This document shows positions 55,006 to 62,751 of a stretch of DNA of 64,000 bases, in pieces. The DNA is taken from contig CAWHNO010000013.1 in NCBI GenBank assembly GCA_963830725.1, positions 1 to 64,000 on the forward strand, read 5' to 3'. Under the pieces are notes generated by a model. That model was not told where the DNA came from. It was given only the letters and a program-made list of their open reading frames with translations, and did no database searches. Source of the DNA: DASSUW01 sp963830725 (GTDB lineage: Bacteria; Actinomycetota; Thermoleophilia; Solirubrobacterales; Solirubrobacteraceae). Position numbers and translations under genes: made by a program. The stretch's first letter is position 1; the number at the start of each line of letters is the position of its first letter.

Positions 55006-55917
55006 ATGAAGGTCGCGATGCACAACTGGATGCGGGCCGAGCCCGTGGAGATCACGATCCGGCGGCTCGCGAAGTACGGCTACGACGGGATCGAGATCTC
55101 GTACGACTCGGTGGAGCTGTCACCGGGGGCGTCGGGGACCGCCGCGATCCGCGAGACGCTGGTCGAGAACGGCATCGAGTGCGTCGGCTCGATCTCGCTG
55201 ATGTTCGCCGGGCGCGACCTGATCCACGCCGACCCCGCGGTGCGCGAGAGCTCGGTCGACTATCTGCGCAAATGCATCACGATGATCAAGGAGCTGCGCG
55301 GCGGCGACGGCGGCGGCACCATGAGCATCGTCCCCTCCGAGGTCGGCAAGGTGAAGGAGATGGCGTCGCCCGAGGAGGAGTGGGCGTGGGCCGTGGAGGG
55401 GCTGAAGGCCGTCAACGAGCACGCCAGGGCCGAGGGCGTGCGGGTCGCGCTCGAGCCGCTCAACCGCTTCGAGACCAACTTCGTCAACCGCCACGACCAG
55501 GTCCTGCTGTTGGCGAGCGAGGTCGGCGACGACGTCGGCGTCTGCCTCGACGTCTACCACATGAACCAGGAGGAGGCCGACGTCCTGCAGGCCTTCCGCA
55601 ACGCCGGCGACAAGCTGTTCGACGTCCACGTGGCCGACAACAACCGGATGGCGTGCGGCCAGGGCCAGCTCGACTGGGCGGGCATCGTGGGCACGCTCAA
55701 GGAGATCGGCTACGACGGCTCGCTGACGGTGGAGTTCGTCCCGCCGCTGGACCGCACGCCGGCCAACCCGTACAAGAACGCGATGGCGGCGGCGGACGAC
55801 TCGCTCACCCCCGAGCAGCTCAAGTTCATCGAGGACCACGGCTCGGGCGTCCTGTCGGAGGAGTTCTACTCGTGGCTGGTCGAGGAGTCGATCAAGACGC
55901 TGCGAGCCCACATGTGA
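55006..55917 (+). CDS. Sugar phosphate isomerase/epimerase (AP-endonuclease-type TIM barrel)
   Basis: 303-residue TIM-barrel enzyme related to D-tagatose 3-epimerase and hydroxypyruvate isomerase. Metal ligands appear in order: Glu in VALEPLNRFETNFVNR (about 150), Asp and His in GVCLDVYHMNQEEADV (about 185), His in LFDVHVADNNRMACGQGQLD (about 210) and Glu in GSLTVEFVPP (about 244). The start is ATG 55006 with acggaggagac upstream. It forms an operon with the creatininase and DeoR genes. Substrate unknown. Confidence 0.88.
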   Translation: MKVAMHNWMRAEPVEITIRRLAKYGYDGIEISYDSVELSPGASGTAAIRETLVENGIECVGSISLMFAGRDLIHADPAVRESSVDYLRKCITMIKELRGGDGGGTMSIVPSEVGKVKEMASPEEEWAWAVEGLKAVNEHARAEGVRVALEPLNRFETNFVNRHDQVLLLASEVGDDVGVCLDVYHMNQEEADVLQAFRNAGDKLFDVHVADNNRMACGQGQLDWAGIVGTLKEIGYDGSLTVEFVPPLDRTPANPYKNAMAAADDSLTPEQLKFIEDHGSGVLSEEFYSWLVEESIKTLRAHM

Positions 55918-55930
55918 GGTTTTGTGAGAA
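55914..55930 (+). promoter_or_regulatory. Paired TGTGAG repeats before the DeoR gene
   Basis: TGTGAG occurs at 55914-55919 and again at 55923-55928 (TGTGAGAA) just before ATG 55931, overlapping the epimerase stop. The second copy matches the TGTGAGAA at 54073-54080. Probable half-sites for autoregulation. Confidence 0.4.
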
Positions 55931-56764
55931 ATGACGGGTGTGCCCGCATCGCTGCGCCGAGCGCAGATCCTCGAACGGATCCAGCGTGACGGCGGCGTGA
56001 CGGTCTCCGAGCTGGCGCGGGCGCACTCCGTCTCCAACATGACCGCGCACCGCGATCTCGAGCAGCTCGCGCGCCAGGGGCTGGTCGAGCGGATCCGCGG
56101 CGGGGCGCGGGCGCGGGTGGCCTCCCAGCCGCACCCGACCGCCTGGGATCACCGGATCCATGAGGCGGCGGCGGCGAAGGCGGCGATCGCCGAGCACGCG
56201 GCGACGCTCGTCTCCAGCGGGTCGACGATCTTCCTCGACGCGTCGTCGACCGCGCTGGCGCTCGCGGGCGCCCTGGCGCTCGACCCGCCGTACGAGCTCA
56301 CGCTGGTGACGACCTCGCCGATGATCGCGGCGCAGATCGGCGCCGACACGATCCACGTCGTGGTCTGCCCGGGCGAGCTCGACCAGCACACACGCGCGAT
56401 CACGGGCCGCTGGACGGCGGAGTTCATCCACCGGCTCAACTTCGACATCGCGTTCGTCTCGGCCGCCGGGATCACGCTCGACGCCGGGCTCACCACGTCG
56501 CGCAGCACGATCGCCGAGGTCCTGCGGGCGGCGCGCGACGCGGCCGGCCGGACGATCGCCATGGTCGACGCGAAGAAGTTCGGGCGCGCCGCGCTGGTCT
56601 CGATCGCGCCCGCGCAGGAGCTGGATCTGATCGTCAGCGACCCGGGACTGGACGCCGCCGTGGCCGGCGAGTACCGCACCGCCGGGGTGCGCCTGCACGT
56701 CACCGGCGGCGGGGCTCAGACCGTGATGACGACCTTTCCGCAGGCGTTCCCGGCCTCCAGGTAG
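55931..56764 (+). CDS. DeoR-family regulator of the creatininase/epimerase operon
   Basis: 277-residue repressor. The winged HTH is ASLRRAQILERIQRDGGVTV with SVSNMTAHRDLEQLARQGLV; the DeoR sensor domain contains SSGSTIFLDASSTALALAGA, LTLVTTSPMIAAQI, AFVSAAGITLDAGLTTS and the phosphosugar-region MVDAKKFGRAALV. ATG 55931 lies 13 bases after the epimerase stop. The last 15-20 residues (about TVMTTFPQAFPASR) are not family-like; they are encoded opposite an alcohol dehydrogenase remnant, so the original stop was probably lost at a deletion junction near 56710. Likely ligand is a phosphosugar. Confidence 0.87.
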   Translation: MTGVPASLRRAQILERIQRDGGVTVSELARAHSVSNMTAHRDLEQLARQGLVERIRGGARARVASQPHPTAWDHRIHEAAAAKAAIAEHAATLVSSGSTIFLDASSTALALAGALALDPPYELTLVTTSPMIAAQIGADTIHVVVCPGELDQHTRAITGRWTAEFIHRLNFDIAFVSAAGITLDAGLTTSRSTIAEVLRAARDAAGRTIAMVDAKKFGRAALVSIAPAQELDLIVSDPGLDAAVAGEYRTAGVRLHVTGGGAQTVMTTFPQAFPASR

Positions 56765-56795
56765 CGGATCGCCGCCGGGACGTCGCCCTCACGGC
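56716..56795 (-). pseudogene. C-terminal fragment of a zinc-type alcohol dehydrogenase
   Basis: The minus strand encodes REGDVPAAIRYLEAGNACGK then VVITV and a stop at 56716-56718. This is the characteristic C-terminus of NADP-dependent zinc alcohol dehydrogenases/quinone oxidoreductases (about 330 residues). Only about 26 residues remain, just downstream of the HD gene and opposite the DeoR 3' end. Confidence 0.65.
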
Positions 56796-57361
56796 GGCGG
56801 CAGCACGCGCAAGGCCCACAGCTCGAAGGCGAGCAGCTGCACGATCGGGAGCTCGGGCGCGGCGTCCTGGAGCATCTCCAGGCACTGCTCGTAGTGCTCG
56901 CGCCGCCGGACCAGGTCCGGCTCCGCGAGCCGGGCCTCGGTGCCTGTGGCCTGAGCGCGCAGCTCGCGCGTCTTGACCAGCTTGTCGGCGGCGAAGACGG
57001 CGAGCGCGTCGGTGTCGGCCGCCGCCACCCTCGCGCGCAGCTCCGCTTTGCGGGCGTGGTAGTCGGCGATCGCGGGGTCCTCGGTGACGGCCGCCACGAT
57101 CGTCGCCACGCGATCGCCGAAGCGCTCGCGCACGTCCGCGACCTGCGCCTCGCTGTCCTCGACCGCGTCGTGCAGGAGCCCGGCTACGAGGACCTCGTCG
57201 TCGTAGCCGCGAACGGTGAGGGCCGCCGCGACCTCGGCCGGGTGCAGGACGAAGGGGGCCTGGTCGACGTCGCGGTGCTGGCCGTGGTGGAGCGCAGCCG
57301 CCCAGTGCAGGGCGTCACGGACGAGCGGGCGGTCGGCGACGAACGGCGGGTCCTCGTCCAT
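56789..57361 (-). CDS. MESH1/RSH-like HD hydrolase (putative small alarmone hydrolase)
   Basis: 190-residue HD-domain protein. The metal ligands of the ppGpp hydrolase fold are in place with matching spacing: His40 in PFVLHPAEVAAAL, His64-Asp65 in VAGLLHDAVEDS and Asp126 in AVFAADKLVKTREL. There is no synthetase or regulatory domain, as in small alarmone hydrolases and human MESH1 (which also acts on NADPH). A C-terminal helical part of 50 residues is extra. ATG 57361 follows the oxidoreductase stop by 4 bases, so the three minus-strand genes from 59282 form an operon. Substrate is inferred from ligands only. Confidence 0.8.
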   Translation of the reverse strand: MDEDPPFVADRPLVRDALHWAAALHHGQHRDVDQAPFVLHPAEVAAALTVRGYDDEVLVAGLLHDAVEDSEAQVADVRERFGDRVATIVAAVTEDPAIADYHARKAELRARVAAADTDALAVFAADKLVKTRELRAQATGTEARLAEPDLVRRREHYEQCLEMLQDAAPELPIVQLLAFELWALRVLPPP

Positions 57362-57365
57362 GCCC

Positions 57366-58625
57366 TCAGCGCTCGCGCGCCTCGCGCATCCGCCGGCCGA
57401 GCGACGCGATCGCCGGATCGTCCGTACGGAACTCGCGCGCGAGGTCGTACAGGTACTGCGCCTCGACACCGCGCATCGCGCTCAGCGGCCGCAGGATGGT
57501 GACCGCGCCCTCCTCGTCGGGCGGCTCCTCGGCCGCCGCGGGCGGTGCCACGCCGTGCTCGGCCAGCCAGCGCGGCAGGTGCTCGCCCGCCACCTTGCCG
57601 TGCGGCCACCACAGCGGGGCGCCCTGGGCGCCGCGGCTCGGCGCCAGGCGGCGCGACCGGTGGCCGACGAGCAGGCGGCCGTGCAGGACGGGCTCGCCCG
57701 GATCCGGGAGCTCGCCCCCCGCGAGGCGGGCGATCGCGGCCGCCGCCCGCCGCGCCTGGTGCGTGGCGAGGCCGCCGAACTTGACCGGCGAGACGACGCC
57801 GTCGCCGGCGGCCCAGGTGCGCTCGCAGCTCTCCACGCGGGCCTCGTCGTCGGCGAGGATGAAGCCCTCGTCGTCGAACGGGACGCCCTCGATGGCGGGC
57901 CCGACGATGCGCGGAACCGCGAACACCCGCTGGACGTCGAGCCGCTCGCCGGCCGGCTCGAGCACGAGGCCGTCGCCCTCCTTGCGGGCCACCACGCCGG
58001 TCTTGACGTCGACGCCGGCCCAGCGCAGCTCACCGGCCACCGCCTGGCTCGCCTGCTCGCCGAACAGCGACAGCGGCGCGTGCTCGGGCGTCACGACGGT
58101 GATGCGCGCGTCGGACTGGCCCATCTCCTTCGCCTCGCCCGCCGTCATCAGCGCCAGCTCGTAGGCGGGCAGCGGCCACACCGAGCCCGGCGGCACGACG
58201 ATCGCGAGCCGCTTGACGTAGCCCTCCTCGAGGTCGCGCAGCAGCCCGCCGTAGGTTTCGGAGTCGCCGCCCGGGAACCACGTGGTCGCGCCCTCGACGC
58301 CGGCCACGGGCCGGCCGCCGGGCGCCAGCAGCAGCGCGTCGAAGCGGCGGCTTCCGCCGCTCGTCAGCCGGATCTCGCCGGCGCCGTCGTCGACGCCGGC
58401 CACGCCGTCGAGCACCAGCTCCGCGCCGGTGTCGTCGGCAAAGCGCGAGAGCGGCACCTTGTGGGCGTGGCCGAGGCCGAACGGCTCGGCCACGGCGAGC
58501 GGGCGATAGGTGAAGTCCGGGTCCGGCGCGACGAGCTTGAGGCGGACGCGGTCACCGAGCGCGCGATGCAGCGCCAGCAGTGCTTCGAGGCCGGCCACGC
58601 CGCCGCCTGCGATCACGATCTCCAT
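57366..58625 (-). CDS. FAD-dependent oxidoreductase, SQR/NDH-2-like
   Basis: 419-residue flavoprotein. FAD-binding motif IVIAGGGVAGLEALLAL at the N-terminus; YRPLAVAEPFGLGHAHKVPL, DALLLAPGGRPVAG, an NAD(P)-like LAIVVPPGSVWPLPAYELAL and the second FAD motif RTWAAGDGVVSPVKFGGLAT. The overall plan follows sulfide:quinone oxidoreductases and type II NADH dehydrogenases, but the SQR redox Cys pair is not seen. A short N-terminal HG-rich loop and 60-residue tail are extra. ATG 58625 lies 18 bases after the response regulator stop. A quinone- or ferredoxin-linked redox role is likely. Confidence 0.82.
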   Translation of the reverse strand: MEIVIAGGGVAGLEALLALHRALGDRVRLKLVAPDPDFTYRPLAVAEPFGLGHAHKVPLSRFADDTGAELVLDGVAGVDDGAGEIRLTSGGSRRFDALLLAPGGRPVAGVEGATTWFPGGDSETYGGLLRDLEEGYVKRLAIVVPPGSVWPLPAYELALMTAGEAKEMGQSDARITVVTPEHAPLSLFGEQASQAVAGELRWAGVDVKTGVVARKEGDGLVLEPAGERLDVQRVFAVPRIVGPAIEGVPFDDEGFILADDEARVESCERTWAAGDGVVSPVKFGGLATHQARRAAAAIARLAGGELPDPGEPVLHGRLLVGHRSRRLAPSRGAQGAPLWWPHGKVAGEHLPRWLAEHGVAPPAAAEEPPDEEGAVTILRPLSAMRGVEAQYLYDLAREFRTDDPAIASLGRRMREARER

Positions 58626-58643
58626 GGCGCCGGACGATAGCCC

Positions 58644-59282
58644 TCAGAGCTCGACGAGGTGATGCTCGAGCGCGTACCGCACGAGCTCGGCCCGCGACGA
58701 GCGCCGGGTCTTCTGCTGGATGTGCGCACGGTGCGACTCGACGGTCCGCACGCTGAGGTGCAGCGTGCCCGCGATCTCGCTGTTCGTGTGGCCGAGCGCG
58801 ATCAGGCGCAGGACCGACAGCTCGCGGTCGGACAGGTCGTCGGGCGGGCCGGCGGGCTCGGGCGGCGCGGCCGCCAGGCGCGCGCCGAGCGTGGGGTTGA
58901 GGTAGGTGCCGCCGCTCGAGGCCTGCCGGATCGCCTCCAGCAGCTCGTCGTCGGCCGCCTCCTTGAGCACGAACCCCGCCGCGCCCGACTGCAGCGCCTG
59001 GCGCGCGAACGCCGGGTCGTTCTGCATGGTGAGCACGACGATCGCCGTCATCGGCGCCTCCTCGCGGATCCGGGGGATCGCCTCGAGGCTCGAGCCGCCC
59101 GGCATGTTGAGGTCGAGGATCAGCACGCCCGCCCGCAGCGCGCGGGTCTTCATCATCGCGTCGGGCACCGTCCCGGCCTCGGCGATCACCTTCAGCCCCG
59201 GCTCGGCGTCGATCAGCAGCCGCAGCCCCTTGCGGACGACCGCATGGTCGTCGGCGATGATCACGCTGGTCTCTTCGGTCAT
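58644..59282 (-). CDS. NarL-family response regulator
   Basis: 212 residues. The receiver has VIIADDHAVVRKGLRLLID and the acceptor Asp in VLILDLNMPGGSSLEAIPRI; the LuxR HTH is LSDRELSVLRLIALGHTNSE with LHLSVRTVESHRAHIQQKTR. This NMPGG type is common in actinobacteria together with oxygen or redox-sensing kinases, but no kinase gene is nearby. It is the first gene of an operon with the flavoprotein and HD hydrolase and is divergent by 82 bases from the GNAT/acyl-CoA synthetase fusion, which it may regulate. Confidence 0.9.
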   Translation of the reverse strand: MTEETSVIIADDHAVVRKGLRLLIDAEPGLKVIAEAGTVPDAMMKTRALRAGVLILDLNMPGGSSLEAIPRIREEAPMTAIVVLTMQNDPAFARQALQSGAAGFVLKEAADDELLEAIRQASSGGTYLNPTLGARLAAAPPEPAGPPDDLSDRELSVLRLIALGHTNSEIAGTLHLSVRTVESHRAHIQQKTRRSSRAELVRYALEHHLVEL

Positions 59283-59364
59283 TGCCTCACAGGATGCCCG
59301 AGCCGGCGGCGCAGCGCTCCGTAGTCTCCCGCAGGGCGGCGCCGTGGGTTACCGTGTTCGCGCG

Positions 59365-61971
59365 ATGGGTCCAGTGGAGCGCGACGTCGTCCTGCGCGAC
59401 GGCACCACGATGCGCTTCCGTCCGCCCGTGCGTGACGACGAGGCGCGCGTGATCGCGTTCCTCGAGGACCTCTCCGACGAGAGCCGCTACCTGCGCTTCC
59501 ACGGCTTCGCGAAGCCGTCGCCGCGGCTCGTGGAGCCGATGCTGGATCCCGACTGGCTCGAGCGCGGCGCGCTGGCCGGGACGATCGCCGACGAGGCAGG
59601 CGAGCGGATCGTCGCGCTCGGCAGCTACATGCGGCTTCGCGATCCGACGCGCGCCGAGGTCGCCTTCGCGGTGGCCGACGAGCTGCAGGGCAAGGGCGTC
59701 GGCACGCGGCTGCTCGAGCAGCTCGCGCAGGAGGCCGGCATGGTGGGGGTCGGCCGCTTCATCGCGGAGGTCCTGCCCGACAACCGAGCGATGCTCGGCG
59801 TCTTCGAGAGCGCGGGCTTCGGGGTCGAGCGCGAGTACGAGAGCGGCGTCGCCGAGGTCACGCTGGCGATCGAGCCGACCGCCGGCTACCTCGAGCACGT
59901 CGACCGCCGCGATCACCTGGCCGTCACCGCCTCGTTGGCGGCGTTCTTCGCCCCCGCGAGCGTGGCCGTGATCGGCGCCTCGGCCCGGCGCGGCTCGATC
60001 GGCGGCGAGCTGTTCCGCAACATCGTGGCCGGCGACTTCGCGGGCGCCGCCCATCCCGTCAACCCGCACGCCGAGCCGGTCTCGGGCGTGCGGGCGTACT
60101 CGTCGATCGCCGACGTGCCGGGACCGGTCGACCTGGCGGTCATCGCCGTCCCCGCCGAGCGTGTGATCGAGGCGGCCGAGACGGCGCTGCGCAGCGGGGT
60201 GCGCGCGCTGTGCGTGATCTCCGCCGGCTTCGCCGAGGTCGGGGCGGAGGGCGCTGAGCGCCAGGACGCGCTGCTGGCGCTGGTGCGCTCCCACGGCGGC
60301 CGGCTGATCGGCCCCAACTGCCTCGGGATCGCCGCCGCCGGGCCGCGGCTGAACGCCACCTTCGGGCCCACCCACATCCCCGCCGGCAACATCGGCTTCT
60401 CGTCGCAGAGCGGCGCGCTCGGCCTCGCCTTCCTGGCGGAGGCGGCCGCGCGCGGGCTCGGGCTGTCGGCCTTCGTCTCGATCGGCAACAAGGCCGACGT
60501 CTCCTCCAACGACCTGCTCGAGCACTTCGAGGACGATGCCGCGACCGAGCTGGTGCTGGTCTACCTCGAGTCCTTCGGCAACCCGCGGCGCTTCGGCCGG
60601 ATCGCGCGGCGGGTGGCCCGCCGCAAGCCGATCCTGGCCATGAAGAGCGGCCGCAGCCGCGCCGGCATCCGGGCCGCCGGCTCGCACACCGCCGCGCTGG
60701 CCGGGTCGGAGGAGGCGGTCGACGCGCTGTTCCACCAGGCCGGCGTGATCCGTGCCGACACGCTCGGCCGGCTGCTCGACGTCGCCTCGCTGCTCGCCAC
60801 CCAGCCGCTGCCGGGCGGGCGCTCGGTGGCGGTGGTGACCAACGCCGGCGGCCTCGGCATCCTGTGCGCCGACGCGTGCGAGGCGGCGGGGCTCGAGCTG
60901 CCCGAGCTGGGGGAGGACACGCGCGAGGCGCTGGCGCGCGTGCTGCCCGCCGAGGCCAGCCTGGGCAACCCCGTCGACCTGCTCGGCTCGGCGACCGCCG
61001 CGACCTACGAGGCGGCGCTGCCGCCGGTGCTGGCCGACCGCCACGTCGATGCCGTGATCGTGCTGTTCGTGCCGCCGGTGGTGGCCGGAGCGGACGAGGT
61101 GGCGGCCGCGATCCGCCGCTCGGTCGACGGGGTCAAGCCCGTTCTCGCCGTGGTGATGGGCGCGACCGGCGCGCTGCCCGGCGTCGCGACGTTCGCCTAC
61201 CCCGAGTCGGCGGCAGCCGCGCTCGGCCACGCGGCCGCGCGCGCCGACTGGCTGCGGCGGGCGGCGGGCAGCGTGCCGGACCTCGACCGTGTCGACACGG
61301 CACGGGCGCGCGAGCTGGTCGCCGGCGCCGAGGGCTGGCTGGCGGCGCCCGACGTGCGGTCGCTGCTCGAGGCCTACGGGCTGCCGCTGGTCGCCGAGCG
61401 CTACGTCGAGAGCGAGGAGGACGGCCTGACCGCCGCCGCCGAGCTGGGTTTCCCGGTCGTGGCCAAGACGACGGCGCCGGGCGTGCACAAGACCGAGCGC
61501 GGCGGCGTCGCGCTCGACCTGCGCGACGCCGCCGAGCTGCGCGCGGCGCTGGCGCGCGTCGGGCTGCCCGCGGTGATCCAGCCGATGGTCCGCGGCGGGG
61601 CCGAGCTGCTGGCCGGCGTGGTGCAGGACCCCGTGTTCGGGCCGCTCGTCGCCTTCGGGCCGGGCGGGGTGCTGGCCGAGATCATCGGCGACGCCCAGGT
61701 CAGGATCGCCCCGCTCACCGACGCCGACGCCGAGGAGCTGGTGCTCGGCGGGAAGGCCGGCCGGCTCGTGCGCGGCTTCCGCACCGAGCCGTCGGACGCC
61801 TCGGCGCTGGCCGACGTCGTGCACCGGCTCTCGCGCCTGGCCGAGGAGCTGCCCGAGGTCGCCGAGCTCGACCTCAACCCGGTGATCGGGCGGCCCGAGG
61901 GCTGCGTCGTGGTCGACGCGCGCGTGCGCGTGAGCGCGCCGCGTTCGCCGGCGCGCTCGAAGACCTGGTAG
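59365..61971 (+). CDS. GNAT acetyltransferase-acyl-CoA synthetase (NDP-forming) fusion
   Basis: 868 residues. The GNAT domain is N-terminal (about 1-165): LRDGTTMRFRPPVRDDEARV, VAFAVADELQGKGVGTRLLE (acetyl-CoA loop) and VLPDNRAMLGVFESAGFGVE. Then come the CoA-binding domain (VAVIGASARRGSIGGELFRN), succinyl-CoA synthetase-like flavodoxin domains (ISAGFAEVGAEGAERQ, GPNCLGIA, AGSHTAALAGSEEAVDALF with His) and the ATP-grasp domain (VVAKTTAPGVHKTERGGVAL to ELDLNPVIG). This is the architecture of Pat-type protein lysine acetyltransferases. The His in GSHTAALAG, the phospho-His position of ADP-forming synthetases, is kept here. ATG 59365. Confidence 0.9.
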   Translation: MGPVERDVVLRDGTTMRFRPPVRDDEARVIAFLEDLSDESRYLRFHGFAKPSPRLVEPMLDPDWLERGALAGTIADEAGERIVALGSYMRLRDPTRAEVAFAVADELQGKGVGTRLLEQLAQEAGMVGVGRFIAEVLPDNRAMLGVFESAGFGVEREYESGVAEVTLAIEPTAGYLEHVDRRDHLAVTASLAAFFAPASVAVIGASARRGSIGGELFRNIVAGDFAGAAHPVNPHAEPVSGVRAYSSIADVPGPVDLAVIAVPAERVIEAAETALRSGVRALCVISAGFAEVGAEGAERQDALLALVRSHGGRLIGPNCLGIAAAGPRLNATFGPTHIPAGNIGFSSQSGALGLAFLAEAAARGLGLSAFVSIGNKADVSSNDLLEHFEDDAATELVLVYLESFGNPRRFGRIARRVARRKPILAMKSGRSRAGIRAAGSHTAALAGSEEAVDALFHQAGVIRADTLGRLLDVASLLATQPLPGGRSVAVVTNAGGLGILCADACEAAGLELPELGEDTREALARVLPAEASLGNPVDLLGSATAATYEAALPPVLADRHVDAVIVLFVPPVVAGADEVAAAIRRSVDGVKPVLAVVMGATGALPGVATFAYPESAAAALGHAAARADWLRRAAGSVPDLDRVDTARARELVAGAEGWLAAPDVRSLLEAYGLPLVAERYVESEEDGLTAAAELGFPVVAKTTAPGVHKTERGGVALDLRDAAELRAALARVGLPAVIQPMVRGGAELLAGVVQDPVFGPLVAFGPGGVLAEIIGDAQVRIAPLTDADAEELVLGGKAGRLVRGFRTEPSDASALADVVHRLSRLAEELPEVAELDLNPVIGRPEGCVVVDARVRVSAPRSPARSKTW

Positions 61972-61980
61972 CGCAAACGA

Positions 61981-62007
61981 CGAGCGGCCCCGGTCGGGGG
62001 CCGCTCG
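61981..62007. terminator. Bidirectional hairpin terminator
   Basis: A perfect 11-base stem (cgagcggcccc / ggggccgctcg) with loop ggtcg lies between the convergent GNAT fusion and small membrane protein genes. Confidence 0.75.
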
Positions 62008-62031
62008 CGTGTCCGCCCTCCAGAGGAGGAC

Positions 62032-62586
62032 CTAGCTGGTCGTGGGGAGGGCGGAAGCCCTCGGGGCCGTCGCGCCCTCGGCGACCGGCCGCAGCACCCG
62101 GACCGTGAGGACCAGGAAGCCGATGCCGGTGAGCATGAGGGCGACGCCCATCACGATCGCGAAGGTGGCCACGCTCTCTGCGAAGAAGGCCGTGTTGAGC
62201 GCGGTGCTCAGCGCGGTCGAGGTCACCCACATGTTGCGCAGGCCGTTTTCCACCGGCTCGCCGGTCTTCGGGTCCTTGGCGGCGGCCGCCTCGTCGGAGG
62301 TCGCGTTGCCCTGCTCGTCCAGGAACCGGCCCATCTGCGCGTAGGTCTGGCCGCCCGTGGCCTCCAGCGTGTGCTTGCGGATGACGGCGGCGAACGCCTC
62401 GGCCTCCTTGCCGGTGTCGACCTTCTGGCCGGGAATCGTCGAGTCCTCGGTGCCGACGATCTGCTCGCGAGCGAGGTCGCTGCGGACCTGGTCACGACCG
62501 TCGAGGCCCATGTACAGCGAGCCGGCGCCGAAGAGAATCAGCACGATGCTGGCGGCGATGCCGGCGTAGATGTAGAGCTTGCTCAT
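62032..62586 (-). CDS. Two-helix membrane protein, hypothetical
   Basis: 184 residues with an N-terminal membrane helix (about 5-27, IYAGIAASIVLILFGAGSLY), an extracytoplasmic soluble domain (about 30-130, charged, with QIVGTEDSTIPGQKVDTGKE and VIRKHTLEATGGQTYAQMG) and a C-terminal helix pair (about 133-165, FAIVMGVALMLTGIGFLVLT). Proteins of this shape occur widely in Solirubrobacterales, sometimes mislabelled as LigA. ATG 62586 has an aggagg site. Function unknown; it is transcribed after the copper oxidase, separated by a hairpin. Confidence 0.75.
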   Translation of the reverse strand: MSKLYIYAGIAASIVLILFGAGSLYMGLDGRDQVRSDLAREQIVGTEDSTIPGQKVDTGKEAEAFAAVIRKHTLEATGGQTYAQMGRFLDEQGNATSDEAAAAKDPKTGEPVENGLRNMWVTSTALSTALNTAFFAESVATFAIVMGVALMLTGIGFLVLTVRVLRPVAEGATAPRASALPTTS

Positions 62587-62703
62587 GGTGTCCTCCTCTT
62601 GGACCTTTTTCGTTGCATCCCCATTGCAGCGCCAAGGCGGCCCGTTTCCATCCGCGCCGACTACACGACCCGATCCGGGAAAACCCGCAGTCCTCAACGA
62701 CGA

Positions 62704-62729
62704 AGCGGCGCCCCATTCGGGGCGCCGCT
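62704..62729 (-). terminator. Hairpin terminator after the copper oxidase
   Basis: A perfect 11-base stem (agcggcgcccc / ggggcgccgct) with a 4-base loop, 23 bases downstream of the copper oxidase stop on the minus strand. Confidence 0.75.
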
Positions 62730-62751
62730 GCGCCGGAGAGAGCCGAAGGTC

